The position numbers and the translations under genes were made by a program. This document shows, one piece after another, positions 23,401-36,200 of a stretch of DNA of 60,970 nt. Source of the stretch: Silene noctiflora (taxonomy: Eukaryota > Streptophyta > Magnoliopsida > Caryophyllales > Caryophyllaceae); assembly GCA_009801015.1 (NCBI GenBank), contig VHZZ01000004.1, forward strand, positions 1,062,953 to 1,123,922, read 5' to 3'. How positions within the stretch are numbered: the first letter of the stretch is position 1; every line of letters begins with the position of its first letter. Below the pieces are notes generated by a model that searched no databases, was not told the DNA's origin, and saw only the letters and a program-made list of their open reading frames with translations.

Positions 23401-26021
23401 TTTCAGAATCTACACGCTGAAACCTGAATTATGATACAGCCGTGGGGTATAACAGCAAAAGATCCAATATTTCCTTCTATTGACTCAATCGTTCCCCATA
23501 GCTCATAAGAGCAACTAAGTAACTAGTACGCCAGAACGCCACCATTGAATGTTCCCCATAGCTCATAACAGCAAAAGATCCAATATTTTCTTCTATTTCC
23601 TTCCATTGACTCGAATGTGGCCTCGTCTCTTTTCTTTCCATAGACATAGATATGTTTATATTTAAGTATCATCCACTCCTAGACCAAGAGCTATAGAGTG
23701 TAATCAAGCCTCATAACATTAGCATCGTCCTCCAAAAAAGCGAAAATAGTACAGGCATATAAGCTTCTGACCTGTCAACTCACTAGCATCTGCACTGCCA
23801 AACTGAGCACAACTTTCTGAATTTGATACGGCTGAGCCAAAACTTGATCGATTACTCATATCCTCATCTATGTTCTTCTGGTGACCCTGGCTATAGTCCG
23901 GGGTAAACTCTCGGTCCATGGTCATTGTATTTTCATAATTCAGCTTTCTTTTGTTCAGCTTTTCTTCCTTTTTCTTCAGAGAAATGCTCTTCATTCTCCC
24001 AATTCTCTGATCCTCATAATCTTCAGGATCAAGTCTAGAATGGAGAGGGGTGTAATTCACAAGAGTACCCTTTGTTCTCCATCGCGACCCACATGCATTG
24101 CACAGAACGGGTTTCTCCGGGGGACCATTGCGCCAAAGAGGAGTGCCTGTTGTAACATTGTTGTCAGAAACTATGACGTAAATCATCTGTCCCAATAAAC
24201 TTAATGAGCATATATAACAATACAAGTGAAATATATATCAAACCTCAACGTTAACTAATGCCAACATCAATGCTATAACTCAAGAACAGATTTGCAGAGC
24301 TTATTGGACTGACCAAGATTTTCGCTTTAACAGCTGTCCTAAGATATTTTAAAGCTATACATAGTTATGGAGTTACGGTTTTCCTTGAGTGACGTTTAAC
24401 TGTTTATGCAAGCAACTATATCCGTCAGCAAATCATCACGTAAGCGCATACATGTAACGGTCTAAACTCTGTGCATTTATTAAACATAATATGGAAACAT
24501 ATGCAATACACGGGGAACGAAAAGTGCCATAAAAATTCCACATCTTCGGAAAACTACCAAATACAACAGAAAAATTATGGTAGAATTCAGCGATTAGATT
24601 ATCAAGGGGATACAACCCTAAAAAACCACTTAATTAGATTAGAAATACTTGTATTTTTCTAGCTCAAAAACACCTAGCCACCTAAATGGAAAGATTACAG
24701 AGGAAATGTATCAATGTTACGAATAGAGATACCAGTCGTAGTTACTATAAACAAAGTTGAGCAGGAAGCAAACAATCATTTAGCAACAGACTACATGTAG
24801 AATTTGAGGCTTCAAACTTAGACAAGGGCATCAAGAACCTATAAATCATGGTTCAAAAACAGCTGTAATGGCAGGAGGTTGAAATTCAAAACGAACCCAT
24901 CCGACAAAAAATTTGGAGGCACCAGATAGGTTACTTAGACTTGGTTAAATATCAGACAGTGCATATCCAAGTGTTGAGTATTGGACATGTGTACGCAAGT
25001 TTGGGGACAATGCACAAGGCACAAGGAATGATTAGCTTGGCCATAACAGCTAGCATAACCAAAAGAAGGGCTGCCTGAGCATTTAGAGACTCTTTAACTA
25101 CATGCAAGGTTACAAGCTAGATTATGCTCGCCATGGCATCACCCACCACAAACAAGGACTACTAGACAGTGGCATCATGGAGTCGCTGATAGGCGATATA
25201 AGGAGGTCAATGGTAAGAACTGACAGAAAAGAATGAGTGACATCTACTGTCATTACAATTTAGAATGACCCTTATGTGAGCAACAACATTGGCACTTTGT
25301 TGCGCTTGCTCAATGCAGAAAAGATAGGTAATAACTCCAAACGAAACGATTTTGAAGAGGAATAGCAACAAGGCAACAAGCCATCAAGACTCAATTACAA
25401 CTTAGGTTGATCATTGAACCATGGTCCATCATTTCTGATTGAAGCATTATATCTTCAGGACATCAAAATGCTTATGATCAACAATCAAGCACCCTAATGT
25501 GATTTGATCAGGTTAAGGGTTCTACTCAATTTGTAAAACCAAACTCGATTTTCAACACATAATCTCAGACACAAAATCAAAACAACCTAACACCTCCACA
25601 TTCATTTGTTCATACACACAAGTTATACACTCAAGAAACTCTTAGTTCTTGTTACTTTCCAATCCAATCCCACTTCAAACAGTTTGTCTCTCTTAAGACG
25701 GGCATACCCGTCTGCCCATCTTAAGATTAAAACGGGTCAAATTCCACAGACATTTCAAAACATACATTAATCACAACACATTCATCATTCATTTGATTTG
25801 CTTATAAGTTCACTAGTTCAGTCCAATTCCCTCAGCTTGCAAATCTAAAAAAGTCAAATTTATAATCTACAAAATTTGCAAATATCCTGAACCAAATTAA
25901 CAACACAAAAACAAATTCCTTAATCATTCTTTTCTTGAACAATCAAATTCAACAAAAACAATTCAATAACAAAAAACTCACTTGCAACACCACAGTGATA
26001 GCAAGGTCCTTGCTTTCCCAT
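20456..26021 (-). CDS. GATA26: GATA26/27-type transcription factor with ASXH/DEUBAD-like region
   Basis: Nuclear GATA-family regulator. Exons on the minus strand: 26021-25982, 24146-23772, 22902-22473, 22301-22229, 22110-22007, 21896-21710, 21429-21309, 20775-20456, giving 549 aa. The zinc finger is at the very N-terminus: C7-X2-C10 in [10 protein letters not shown] and C29-X2-C32 in [13 protein letters not shown], split by intron 1, so an 18-residue loop. A basic stretch follows ([15 protein letters not shown]). The middle has the family-typical [20 protein letters not shown] and [20 protein letters not shown]. Residues ~282-403 ([51 protein letters not shown]) resemble the Asx homology/DEUBAD domain known from plant GATA26/27 and animal ASXL. 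The C-terminus is Ser-rich. Intron 1 is 1.8 kb. Exon 7 has a tandem GCAGCAG acceptor, so 21426 is an alternative start. All introns are GT-AG. Confidence 0.93.
22961..23037. mobile_element. Short Stowaway-type MITE in GATA gene intron 2
   Basis: TA|CTCTCTTTGTCCCAATCATT at the left and AAATGATTGGGACGGAGGGA then G|TA at the right form terminal inverted repeats of a 77-bp element. Relatives lie at 1353-1430, 1805-1905 and 32400-32557. Confidence 0.8.
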
Positions 26022-28154
26022 ATCCTCCTCCTTATTTAATTCAATAAATTATAAAAACTCAAATAAAACCTTGTTTTCTGAATAATTTTTTTTTTTTTAA
26101 ATCCAACTTTTTTCCCAATTAAAATAAATTAAAAACCCTTTATTAGCATATACACTAAACCCAGATAAAAATTTCAACAAAAAATCAAAATTTACAAAAC
26201 CCCATGACTAAAAATTGGCTTAAAATAGTGAATTAACAGCAAAAAAATACAAATCATGTACTAAAAATTTAGTCTTTTACCAAAAAGATTGGATTTTTAT
26301 TATGAAGGTTATGTATATGAGTCAATTAAAAGGTAAAAAATACAATTAGAAAGGAATCTGAAACAAATGAAGGAAAAGAAAGAGAAGGTTAGAAGAGGAA
26401 GAAGAGGAAAGGCAGGTTGAAAATGGAGGCCATGTATTTGTACTGTAATTGTATAAAAAAAATGGACCTTTTTATTTTCTTATATAATTTCATTAATTAT
26501 TTGTATATATTTTATTTTATTTTCATAAATTTGTATTCGGTCAAATTTGTAATATTCTGTAAATGTCGTATGACTTTTTATTAATAAAAAAAATAAAAAT
26601 AAAAAACAGCTTTTTTTTTATTAATTAACTTTCATTTCTAGGTTAATTTGTTAAAAAAATAATGATTTTATAATTTTTTTATTAGTAATTATAATAGCGT
26701 TACTTACTCCATATAATATTGTTTAGTGAGTGTAATTGTTTCTTATATCGGGTGATATTTTTAGCTTTTTATTAGTAAACTTTTATTTCAGGGTTGATTT
26801 GTATAAAAAGTTTACTGATTTTACAACTTTTTTAATTAGTAATTAGTGAAAGTAATTAGAGGGTAACTCTTTTTTTTTTTAATTAGTAATAAGTGAAAGT
26901 AATTAGAGAGTAATTGTTTGTATAATTATTTTATGTTTGTTTGCTTGTGGGCTTGAGTCATGGAGGAAATGTGCTTATGTGCAGTTGGTAAATTAGTAAG
27001 AGAGTGGATTATTTAATTAGGATTTAGGAGTTTTTAATTTAAAAGGGTAGATAGTGACATGAGAGATGGGGATGTGGTGGTTATGACTCTTATTGAGTGT
27101 ATTATTAAATACTTAAAAATCTATACTAGTATAAATCCCGTACCACAGTACGGTATTTGTGAGGAGATGTCTAACATGTGTTAGAGAAAATTGTAATTAA
27201 AATTAAACATTTTTACATTTAATAAATCTACTATTATAATTTTTTTATCAAGACGAATTTTGAATCAGCTAATAGTAAAATTGAGAATTTATTTTTTGTA
27301 TTTTTTATGAAATTTGACCTACATGGGAGTTCATAAAAGGTATTTTAGATGCCTAATAATTATGTTAAGTTGATTTGGAAAAAAATAAAATAGAAATTGC
27401 TTTAAAAAATTTAACAAATTACATCTCTATATTTTTTTATTTTTAAAATAATAAACAAAATTAATTAATGGAATCAGATTAGTCAGAAAGATTTTGTAAG
27501 AATAACAGAATTTTTTAGCAAAATTTTACCAATTAATGAAACCATATTAATGTACTAAATATTATTACTGAAATTAGAAGATAATATTTATTAATTAACG
27601 ACAATATATTATTGCTGAAAATAGAAAATGATATTTTTCGCAAAGGAGCAGTTGAGCGGGAAAAATGAGCGGGATTATCTTAGACTTGTTAAACAAAAGG
27701 TGGTATATTTGGATAATGAGCTTATAAATGAGCGTCATTATTGGCAAACGTTGTGTTAACATGAATAATTAATAATTGGAGAATCGACGTACAAAAAATT
27801 TAAGTCGCTTATCTGATGAAAAGTAAAGAAAAAGGATTACGCATCTGAGACAGCTCGGACCTTTTAATTTTTGCATATACGCATTGTTTCTGAGCATATT
27901 AGTATTTTTAAATATAGTTTTTAAGTAATATTGTATTTTTTTCTAGTTTAATATTTTAAATGAATGTACTCAAAACATAATACTACAAACTCATGATATT
28001 TAAAATAAAACTCATAAACTTTAATATAAAACTCATAAAATAGATATTTAGAGGTAATATCTCATATGTATAGTCCATGAACTGTGAAAAGTATGTTACA
28101 AAGTATAATTTAACATGTTAAAGACAATATTGTAATGAAATTAATTTAATATGT

Positions 28155-28525
28155 TAAATGCGAGAAAAAGGAATATACATCGGATGTAATACCTTGTATT
28201 TTATCTGTTTTCGAACATTTGAGTATTTTTCGCGAGCTTACTACCTCAAACTCTATTGTTTTTGAGCATATGTATATTTTTTCTCTGAGCTTATTAAAGT
28301 TTATAAGTTAGATTTTAATTGTTTATCCGTCAAAATTCAAATTAAACTAAGCTTATATGTAAAGTTTTTGAGTTTTTTTTTAATTTTTTGAGCTTAATGT
28401 GTAAGTAAATGAACTCATAAACTTTATAGTAAAACTCATAATTTTTAAAACAAAACTCAAAAACTTTATTATAATGCACAGAAACTATAAAACTGGTGGT
28501 AGTATATCGGATGTATAATCTATTT
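28155..28525. repeat. CATCCGATGTAT-type dispersed repeat, copy 2 (inverted)
   Basis: The stretch starts with ATATACATCGGATGTAATAC and ends with ACTGGTGGTAGTATATCGGA then TGTATAAT. The interior carries the same AACTCATAAACTTTA words as copy 1 at 19650-19935. A shorter related block is at ~27870-28080. Confidence 0.4.
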
Positions 28526-29359
28526 ACTGGTTAAAATAAGGACAACAAACATAAATAAGATGAAGATGATAATGGTTTTAAACTTTTATTAGAGTAATTA
28601 ATACAAATAATAAAAATTAATAAAATAGCAAAATATTATTTTGTAAATTTCAGTTGGGCCAATATATTTATAAATCGTACTCATTTTGACCCAAAACTTA
28701 TCCAAATACAATATATTAAACTGATTTTTATCCCAAATTTCCAATTGTCAATCCTAGATTTAACACTTTGAAATTTGCCATAATGTTCGAAATCATAATT
28801 ATTATTTAGGCCGAGCTCTTTTCAGTTAAACATAGCTCGGCTGAAAAGAATTGAATTAAATTGAATAAAACTGATCTGAACTAAAATAAGCTGAAATTAA
28901 ATCCAATATTAAAAAAATTAGTATAATACAAATTAAATGTTTATATTTCCGAAGAACAATATTAAGAAAATTATGTAGTTATGGGTATGGCTCACGGGGT
29001 ACTTATTTGGGATGACCGTGGGTCATGGGCCAAAAACTCGACCCGTTTTCCATCAAGTCGGGCCTTAATCCACCTTAAAGAGGTGTAGACTGTGAGCGCG
29101 GATTATTTGTTCCATCTCGTGTCATATTATACTCTTTTTGTGACATCATTAATTTAAGAGAAATTGCTATCATTTTTATTAGGTTAATGATGATGTGTCG
29201 CAAGATAAAAGCAATGGGACAGGATATGGGACACAAAAATGGGACAGATGATCTAAACTCGTAGACTGTAGACTCATATTTTCCTTCTTTAATTAACTTT
29301 CCTAAAGAACCGTTCTATAGTATGGAACAAGCCTAATGAAATAAAAAGTCCAGAATAAA

Positions 29360-29465
29360 TACTATTCCTTCCACGCAATCGTTTTCACGGTTTCACCCCA
29401 TTTGTGATTAATATGTGAGGAGTATTTTATTAAAATGGGGTGAAAATGAGTGTGTGGAAGGAGTA
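29360..29465. mobile_element. Short Stowaway-like MITE
   Basis: The left arm TTCCTTCCACGCAATCGTTT then TCACGGTTTCACCCCA is the inverse of the right arm TGGGGTGAAAATGAGTGTGT then GGAAGGAGTA. TA dinucleotides flank both ends. The element is about 100 bp. Confidence 0.6.
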
Positions 29466-30070
29466 TAATTTATTAGACTCTAGGTTGGAATACTGTCATA
29501 GTTAAATACTAAACCTGACAAACAGGTCAATCGAGTTGGGTCATTTCGGGTTTGTAGACTTTGAGTCGATCCGATTCAGGTCGGATCGGGTCATTTTCGA
29601 GTCAGCTCTTATCAAACCGTTTGAGGATAGATAATAATCAGTTTGCAACAATAAACATTTCATCCGGCTATACCCGATTAGGCAATTAGGGCTCGGTCTT
29701 GAGTTCTGAAATGCAGACCCCTGACCCTACCCAAACTCATCAACTTTGAAAAAATTGCACCAGCTAGGCCAGGGAGTAAGAAACAAGTTCACGGGTGATT
29801 TTCGCCACTCTTAAGCTCAAATCCTATCTCCGTCACTAAGTACATGTTTACGTTCATAAGACCATAATACATATACGAAGTACTTGGTAAACAAGTAAAC
29901 GAGTCAATTCGCTCGGGTTCGGATCAGAGTTCGGTCATCTTCAGCTAAGCTATCTATACTATACAGTTAAAAGGCTAGTAAAAATATTTAATTTTATTTC
30001 ATGTCATTATCAATAATTACTAAAACATTTAAAATTTATTCCATACCATCATCAATAATTGCTACTACTC

Positions 30071-30218
30071 TTAGGCCTGTTCTTTTGGACTAAAACGGAT
30101 CAGTTTAAACTGAACTGAACTTAACTAAACTTATAGGATACTGAACTTATTGGATCTGAACTGAACTGAACTTATAAGATCTGAACTCAACTTATAAGAT
30201 CTGAACTCAACTTATAGG
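30071..30218 (+). repeat. GAACTGAACT minisatellite, truncated copy
   Basis: It starts with GGCCTGTTCTTTTGGACTAA, as does the element at 30926, then about five degenerate units of ~25 bp ending ACTTATA(A/G)GATCT. It is cut off by the AAT microsatellite at 30219. Confidence 0.7.
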
Positions 30219-30280
<62 letters not shown>

Positions 30281-30281
30281 C
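30219..30281 (+). repeat. (AAT)n microsatellite, about 20 units
   Basis: An uninterrupted AAT/ATA/TAA tract of about 62 bases. A complementary (ATT)9 tract lies 45 bases further on (about 30327-30355), so the two could pair as a hairpin. Confidence 0.9.
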
Positions 30282-30326
30282 AGCACCCTTATTATTATGA
30301 AATTATAGGGCCTTAACTAGTTATCA

Positions 30327-30355
<29 letters not shown>
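30327..30355 (+). repeat. (ATT)9 microsatellite
   Basis: An uninterrupted ATT tract. It is complementary to the AAT tract just upstream. Confidence 0.85.
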
Positions 30356-30357
<2 letters not shown>

Positions 30358-30925
30358 GATGATGAATACTGTCATAGTTAAATATCCAAGTCTTATACTA
30401 ACAATGATCCTACATAAGACGTAGTATAAGTTAAAATTATAAATTACTTGTGCAATTCCATTAACTACAGAGTAATTGTAATTTATAACGCAATTTAAAG
30501 ATTCAACTATAAGAACTAGCTATTTTTTTTTATATTAATTGTCAAGCTATTATCGTATTTTTTTCTTACTTTAACCGTAAAAAATTATACATCAACGAAT
30601 AATATAATAAAACAACTCGAGAAATAATTAGATTTATGGGACGCAGACCTTACCCAAACTCATCAACTTTGAATTTGGGTTTGAAAAATTTGAACCCAGC
30701 TAGGCTAGGTATGGGTCCATCGAGTAAGAAACGAGTTCAGGCAGGACCCTTATGAAATTTACCTGACCCGAGTCATTTTGCCATTATTTCTTAGTACAAG
30801 TTTACGTCCATAACACATAGACTTGATAAACGGGTCTATTTAGTGAATTTGGTTCAGGTTAGGTTAATTTCGAATTGGGCTATTTCGGGTCTGCAGACTA
30901 CGGATCGGGTCAGGTATTATCAAGT

Positions 30926-31187
30926 TAGGCTTTGTTCTTTTGGACTGAAACGGATCTGATCTGAACTGAACTGAACTTATAGGATTTGAACTGAACTGAA
31001 CTGAACTTATAGGATCTGAACTGAACAGAACTTATAGGATCTGAACTGAACTGAACTTATAGGATCTGAACTGAACTGAACTTATAAAATCTGAACTTAA
31101 CTGAACTTATAAGATCCGAACTGAACTTATAGGATTTGAACTGAACTTGCAGAATCCGTTAAATTAATTTAACTTATTTAATTTAAC

Positions 31188-31232
<45 letters not shown>

Positions 31233-31821
31233 GGTGTTGTTGTTGTTGTTATTGTTTTTTTATTAGGTAAGGAAACCTTGTTATTATTGTTATTGTTATT
31301 ATTGCTATTACTATTATTGTTATTGCTGTTGTTTTTAGTATTGTTATTATTACGCAAAATTTTATTAAGACTAAACAAAAATTTTACAAGAAGATTAGTG
31401 AACAGCTAAGAGAAAACATTGATAAGAAAATATGGTGTAAAACGCAAGGTATATAAGATAATAACATTTTTCCGCTTTATATAAAATTGGTTGTTCATAC
31501 ATTATACTACGATTACATTACGATAAAAAATAATGAGAGAGGGTGATAATTTTGTTTTAAAAATATAACGTATATATGTATTGAATAACTAATGTCAGAT
31601 ATTTTTACATCGATTTGTAAAAATAATACTCCGTATATAAGTTTTCTACACTAAATTTATAGGATCTGAACTGAACTGAACTTATAAAATCTGAACTGAA
31701 CTGAACTTATAGGATCTGAACTGATTTGAACTTATAGGATCTGAACTGAACTGAACTTATAGGATCTGAAGTGAACTTAAGTTAAAGTTAAGTGACTTTA
31801 AGTCCAAAAGAACATGACCTT
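30926..31821. mobile_element. GAACTGAACT minisatellite-bearing element with TIRs
   Basis: The ends GGCTTTGTTCTTTTGGACTG (about 30928) and the inverse of AAGTCCAAAAGAACATGACC (about 31799) are inverted repeats. Next to each end lies an array of units of about 25 bp built on GAACTGAACTGAACTTATAG (~30960-31150 and ~31660-31775), in the same orientation. Between them are an ATT microsatellite and AT-rich DNA. The layout suggests a non-autonomous DNA transposon with expanded subterminal repeats; no target duplication was resolved. Confidence 0.55.
31189..31360 (+). repeat. Compound (ATT)n/(GTT)n microsatellite
   Basis: About 15 ATT units (31189-31233) run into GTT units and then mixed ATT/GTT/GCT triplets to about 31360. 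The asparagine-rich minus-strand open frame here is only this repeat. Confidence 0.85.
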
Positions 31822-32399
31822 ATTTGTTGATAATAATGAGCTTGTAATAATAAACATACGGGTCGGGTTATATAGGACAAGTTAATTGGAGTTCGAGTTC
31901 GGGTTATTTAGTTCCTGTCGATTTTGTGTGATCTAAGCAATATACCTGAGCTCGATCTTTTGGACTTAAAATCACTTCCGATGAATTTGACTTAAATTTT
32001 ACGAGTTCAGTTTAGAAAGTCGTAAAAAGTTGTAAAAAGTAAAAGTGGCTTTTTACATAGGAATGTATTACATTGAGAAACATGTTAGTTATTAGGACGA
32101 AGTGCTTCAATCTTACCTTTTTATTTGAATACCCAATTACCCAGGTTCGATTTTCCCTTAATTATCATGTTTTTAATCTTAATTCTTCATTAATTTTGTT
32201 TCATTGATTTGGGTTAATTTGATATTGTTATAGCTACATGTTCTGTGATTTTAAATTGATTATGATGATTAATTGCTTCATGAATATGAATGTGATTAAA
32301 TCGATAATTATTTCAATTTTTATGTGATGGGTATGGATTAATTTATCCAGTTTTTGAAAATTGGATGAGGGTTTTGTAAAAGTTTTGATTTTGATTAAT

Positions 32400-32557
32400 C
32401 GCTTCGTCCCAATCACTTGTTAATTTCTTAATTCTACGTGGCCAAAGTGGGAGGTATAGTAATGAAAGGTAAACAAATGATTGAGACGGGTTAATTTTTA
32501 TTTATTTTATGTGAGGGGTATTTTAATCGAAGGCAAATGATAGAGACGGAAGGAGTG
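32400..32557. repeat. Degenerate short Stowaway-like repeat upstream of SUVH
   Basis: CGTCCCAATCACTTGTTAAT at the left and GTAAACAAATGATTGAGACG, then GAGGGGTATTTTAATCGAAG and AGACGGAAGGAGT, match the 22961-23037 family. It may be two nested or partly duplicated copies. Confidence 0.5.
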
Positions 32558-33208
32558 TTTCAATTGAGTGATTTTTCAGTCCGTATCAATGCAATTTGAG
32601 TGTTTCAATTTGAATGATGATGAATTATGATGTTCATATCAGTTGTTTGGTTAACGATTTCTCGAATCCAGGTGGGTTAAAGTGAATCTAGGTTAAGAAT
32701 GATTACCTTGAGACTAGATGGTGTTCGGATTTGGGAGAACATTTTTCATCACAGTTATTTATTGTTCTTTTATCTATATTGCATCATGTGTAAATTTGTA
32801 TGTTATGTTACTTCGACTCCATAAAAGTATCCAACACAGGTATGTGCCTTACTGCCTCATGTCAGATTCGGCTGCTTTGTGGACATTGTACGAGTTGATG
32901 GGAAAACGATTTGGGTTGTGTAATGTTGGTATGATTCTTGGAGAAAAAATGTCTGCTGCAAAATTATTAGGCTCTTGTATGTTATGCTTCTTGAGTTTGG
33001 CTCAAACTACTAGTCGGCCAACGCAATATCCTTTATAGGACTTGTTAATTTTATTCTTTCATAGTTTTCACCGTAAGTGAAGTATCAAATGTAAATGTTT
33101 GCGTTTGTACTGTAGTCTGAGCTTGTAGTTTAGCAATGATGTTGTGGAGGTGAAATGCTAATTATTAGAACTCTATCATGTTTTGGTAGGCTTTTTTAAG
33201 GTGAGAAA

Positions 33209-36200
33209 ATGGGCTCTATTGTCGGTGAGCTGAAGAATTTCGAAAATGGCGATTCTTCTTTGTTGATACCTACTCCAAAATATAAGAGGCGGAAAGTGTA
33301 TGCTAAACGTACTTTTCCTCCTGGTTGTGGCCCAAATGCCGCACCACTATGCAAACAAACCCAAGCTGAGGTGGTCCAAGGGGATAAAGAGATAAACGTG
33401 GACGATGTTGTGAACAAGGTTTTGCAAAATATCGAGAATGGTGGTGAAAAGGGTGAAGATATTCGTGAAGCGGAGAGGAAAGAACCTCAGGAACAGCCTG
33501 GTGTTGAAAATGGAGTTGAGTTGAAGGCGTCTGATTTGGTGACTTGTGGCACGATGAAGTGTGTAAATGAGGCATCAAAAAACCTTTCAGCTGAGAACAC
33601 CGATACATCTGTAGAGATTCAAAACGTTGAAGAAAACCCTATTTTAGTAGATGATAAACATGATCCACTGAATGATTTGGTGGAAGCCAAATCGGAGTCT
33701 CCAACTGCACGCAGGGATTCTGGTATAGTCGACTCCAAGGAGCTTACTGATGTGCCTAGTAACAAAGTGGAAGATGAGGGAACTAGTGTAGAACAATGTT
33801 TATTGCCACATTATCCACTTTCATCAAATCTTGTCTGGAAGGAACGGAAATATCCACCTCCAAGAAGAGTTTCTGCAGTTCGTACTTTCCCTGCTGGCTG
33901 TGGCCGTAATTTGACGATCTGTGGTGACAATCGAGTGGTTGAGGATAAGTCAGATACCAAGATGCAAGAAACAGGTGTACTGAATCAAAAAGGAGGAAAC
34001 CTCGAAAAGAACAAGAGCTCCGAGGATAAGATACAGGGTATGGTTCCTGAAAAAAGTGGATATACGCATGAACAGATTTCAGAGCCTAATGAAGAGGTTG
34101 CTGTAGAGATGGTTACTCAAGCACCTATGTTAGGGCAGCCTTGTGAAATTAAGGGACGAGAGGAAAATCTTGAAGACAACAATGATGAACATCAGGATAT
34201 TGAACAATCAGGGTATGAAGGGAAAGATGAGATGGATATCGGGAGTTTACCTGACAGGTTGAAGCACGACATTGTGGTTTATGTAAAGGATAAAGATAAG
34301 AAGAAAAAGCCAGGTAGTGTTTCTATTAACGACATCAAGTCGAAGGAAGAAAGTAGCTTTGGTAATAAAATTGAAAGACCCATCATCGTGCAAGGTATAA
34401 TGTCTGAAGCTTCTTGTCCATGGAGACAGGAGAAGGGTTCTGCAAAATCTGGAGTTCGTGCAAAAGAAAGCAATAGAAAAAAGCGTCCTCATAGTAAATT
34501 TGAAGACAGTGCAGAAAAGGTTGAAGAAAAATGTACAACGATTGTACCTTATGTCAAAGACATCGATGTAAATGAAGATGCTCGACCACTGCAGGCTATT
34601 AGATATGATGATGACTCTTCTGAGAACGAGGAACATAATGACTTCCAGTTCCTTCCAAGACCACGTGATTGCGAGGTTACCCCCCCTCCTTTCATGGCTG
34701 GGTCCTCAAGTGACAGAAGTCCTCGTAGTAAGGTACGAGAGACCCTAAGGTTATTTCAGGTACTTGTCAGAAAAATACTTCACGGAGAAGAAACAAAAGA
34801 AAAAGAAAAGGGAAAAGCTGGTAAAAGGGTAGATATACTTGCGTCAAATATGATGAAGGCAAAAGGGAAATATATTAACACGCAAAAAAGAATAGGGGCT
34901 GTTCCTGGAGTAGAAATTGGTGATATATTTAGCTACCGCTTAGAACTTGCAGTTATTGGGCTACACACTCCGCTGCAGAGTGGTATAGACATTATGAAGC
35001 ATGGCAAATGTTCTATTGCAATAAGTGTTGTGGCTTCTGGAGGCTATGACAATGACGTGGATAACTCTGATATATTGATATATACTGGTCAAGGTGGAAA
35101 TCCTACGGGTGCTAATAAGCAGCACGAAGATCAGAAGCTTGAACGAGCAAATTTAGCGTTGAAGAATTGCATTGATGAAAAGAGTCCAGTGAGGGTGGTT
35201 CGAGGTTTCAAAGAGACAAAATCAAAATCCACGGATAAAGGGGATGGAAGGTCTAAAATGATTGCTACATATACTTATGACGGACTCTATACTGTTGAAA
35301 AATACTGGACTGAGGTTGCGGCGTCTCATGGAAAATTGGTTTACAAGTTTGAGTTGAGAAGAATTCCAGGTCAGCACCGGCTCGCTTGGAAGGAAGTGAA
35401 GCAGTCCAAGAAAGGTAAAAAGCGGGAAGGTTGTTGTGTAGATGACATTTCGGAAGGGAAAGAAAAATCTCCAATTTGTGCTATCAATACCATAGACGAT
35501 GAGAAACCTCCACCATTTACGTATATTACTAGCGTGATGTACCCTGACTGGTGCCGGCCTATACCTCCTAGGGGCTGTTCTTGCAAGGATGGATGTTTGG
35601 ATACAGACTGTTGCTCTTGTGCAGCGAATAATGGAGGAGAAATTCCATACAATTTAAGTGGGGCAATAGTCGAAGCAAAGCCCCTGGTCTATGAATGTGG
35701 TCCTTCATGCAAATGTCCTCTATCTTGCCCCAATAGAGTTAGCCAACATGGTATCAAACTTCCTCTTGAGATCTTCAAGACGGGGAAAAGGGGGTGGGGA
35801 GTCCGGAGCATTTCTGCTATTCCATCTGGTAGCTTTATATGCGAATATATCGGAGAACTTCTAGATGATAAAGAAGCTGAAGAAAGAGCTGGCAGTGATG
35901 AATACTTATTTGATATTGGTCAGAACTACAATGATTCCAGTCTCTCTGATGGAATTTCGGCTCTCATGCCTGAGACACCTTCAGTCGCTAGTGATGTAGT
36001 TGAAAATGTTGGTTTCACCATTGATGCTGCTAGGTATGGAAATATCGGTCGGTTTATCAACCATAGTTGTTCTCCTAACCTTTATGCGCAGAACGTCCTT
36101 TACGATTACGAGGACAAAAGAATCCCGCACATCATGATGTTTGCTGCTGAGAATATTCCCCCTCTGCAGGAGCTTACTTATCATTATAATTACACTATTG

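Larger units (their letters stand above)
26022..33208. other. Gene-poor 7-kb region between GATA and SUVH genes
   Basis: The first ~400 bases hold the GATA leader and promoter. The remainder is AT-rich and consists of dispersed repeats: a possible element start at ~27120, a CATCCGATGTAT repeat (~28155-28525), a short MITE (~29360-29465), GGGTCGGGTT-type debris (~29510-29600 and ~30820-30920), GAACTGAACT minisatellite blocks, AAT/ATT microsatellites and a degenerate Stowaway (~32400-32557). The SUVH leader, perhaps with a 5' UTR intron, occupies the last few hundred bases. The open frame at 32718-33038 overlaps a dispersed repeat and is not supported as a gene. Confidence 0.55.

Noticed and set aside
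31178..31378. Asn-rich minus-strand open frame
   Set aside because: It is a direct translation of the ATT/GTT microsatellite.
32718..33038. 106-codon plus-strand open frame before SUVH
   Set aside because: It overlaps a dispersed repeat (CTCCATAAAAGTATCCAACA-type text shared with ~54000) and shows no domain or conserved codon pattern.
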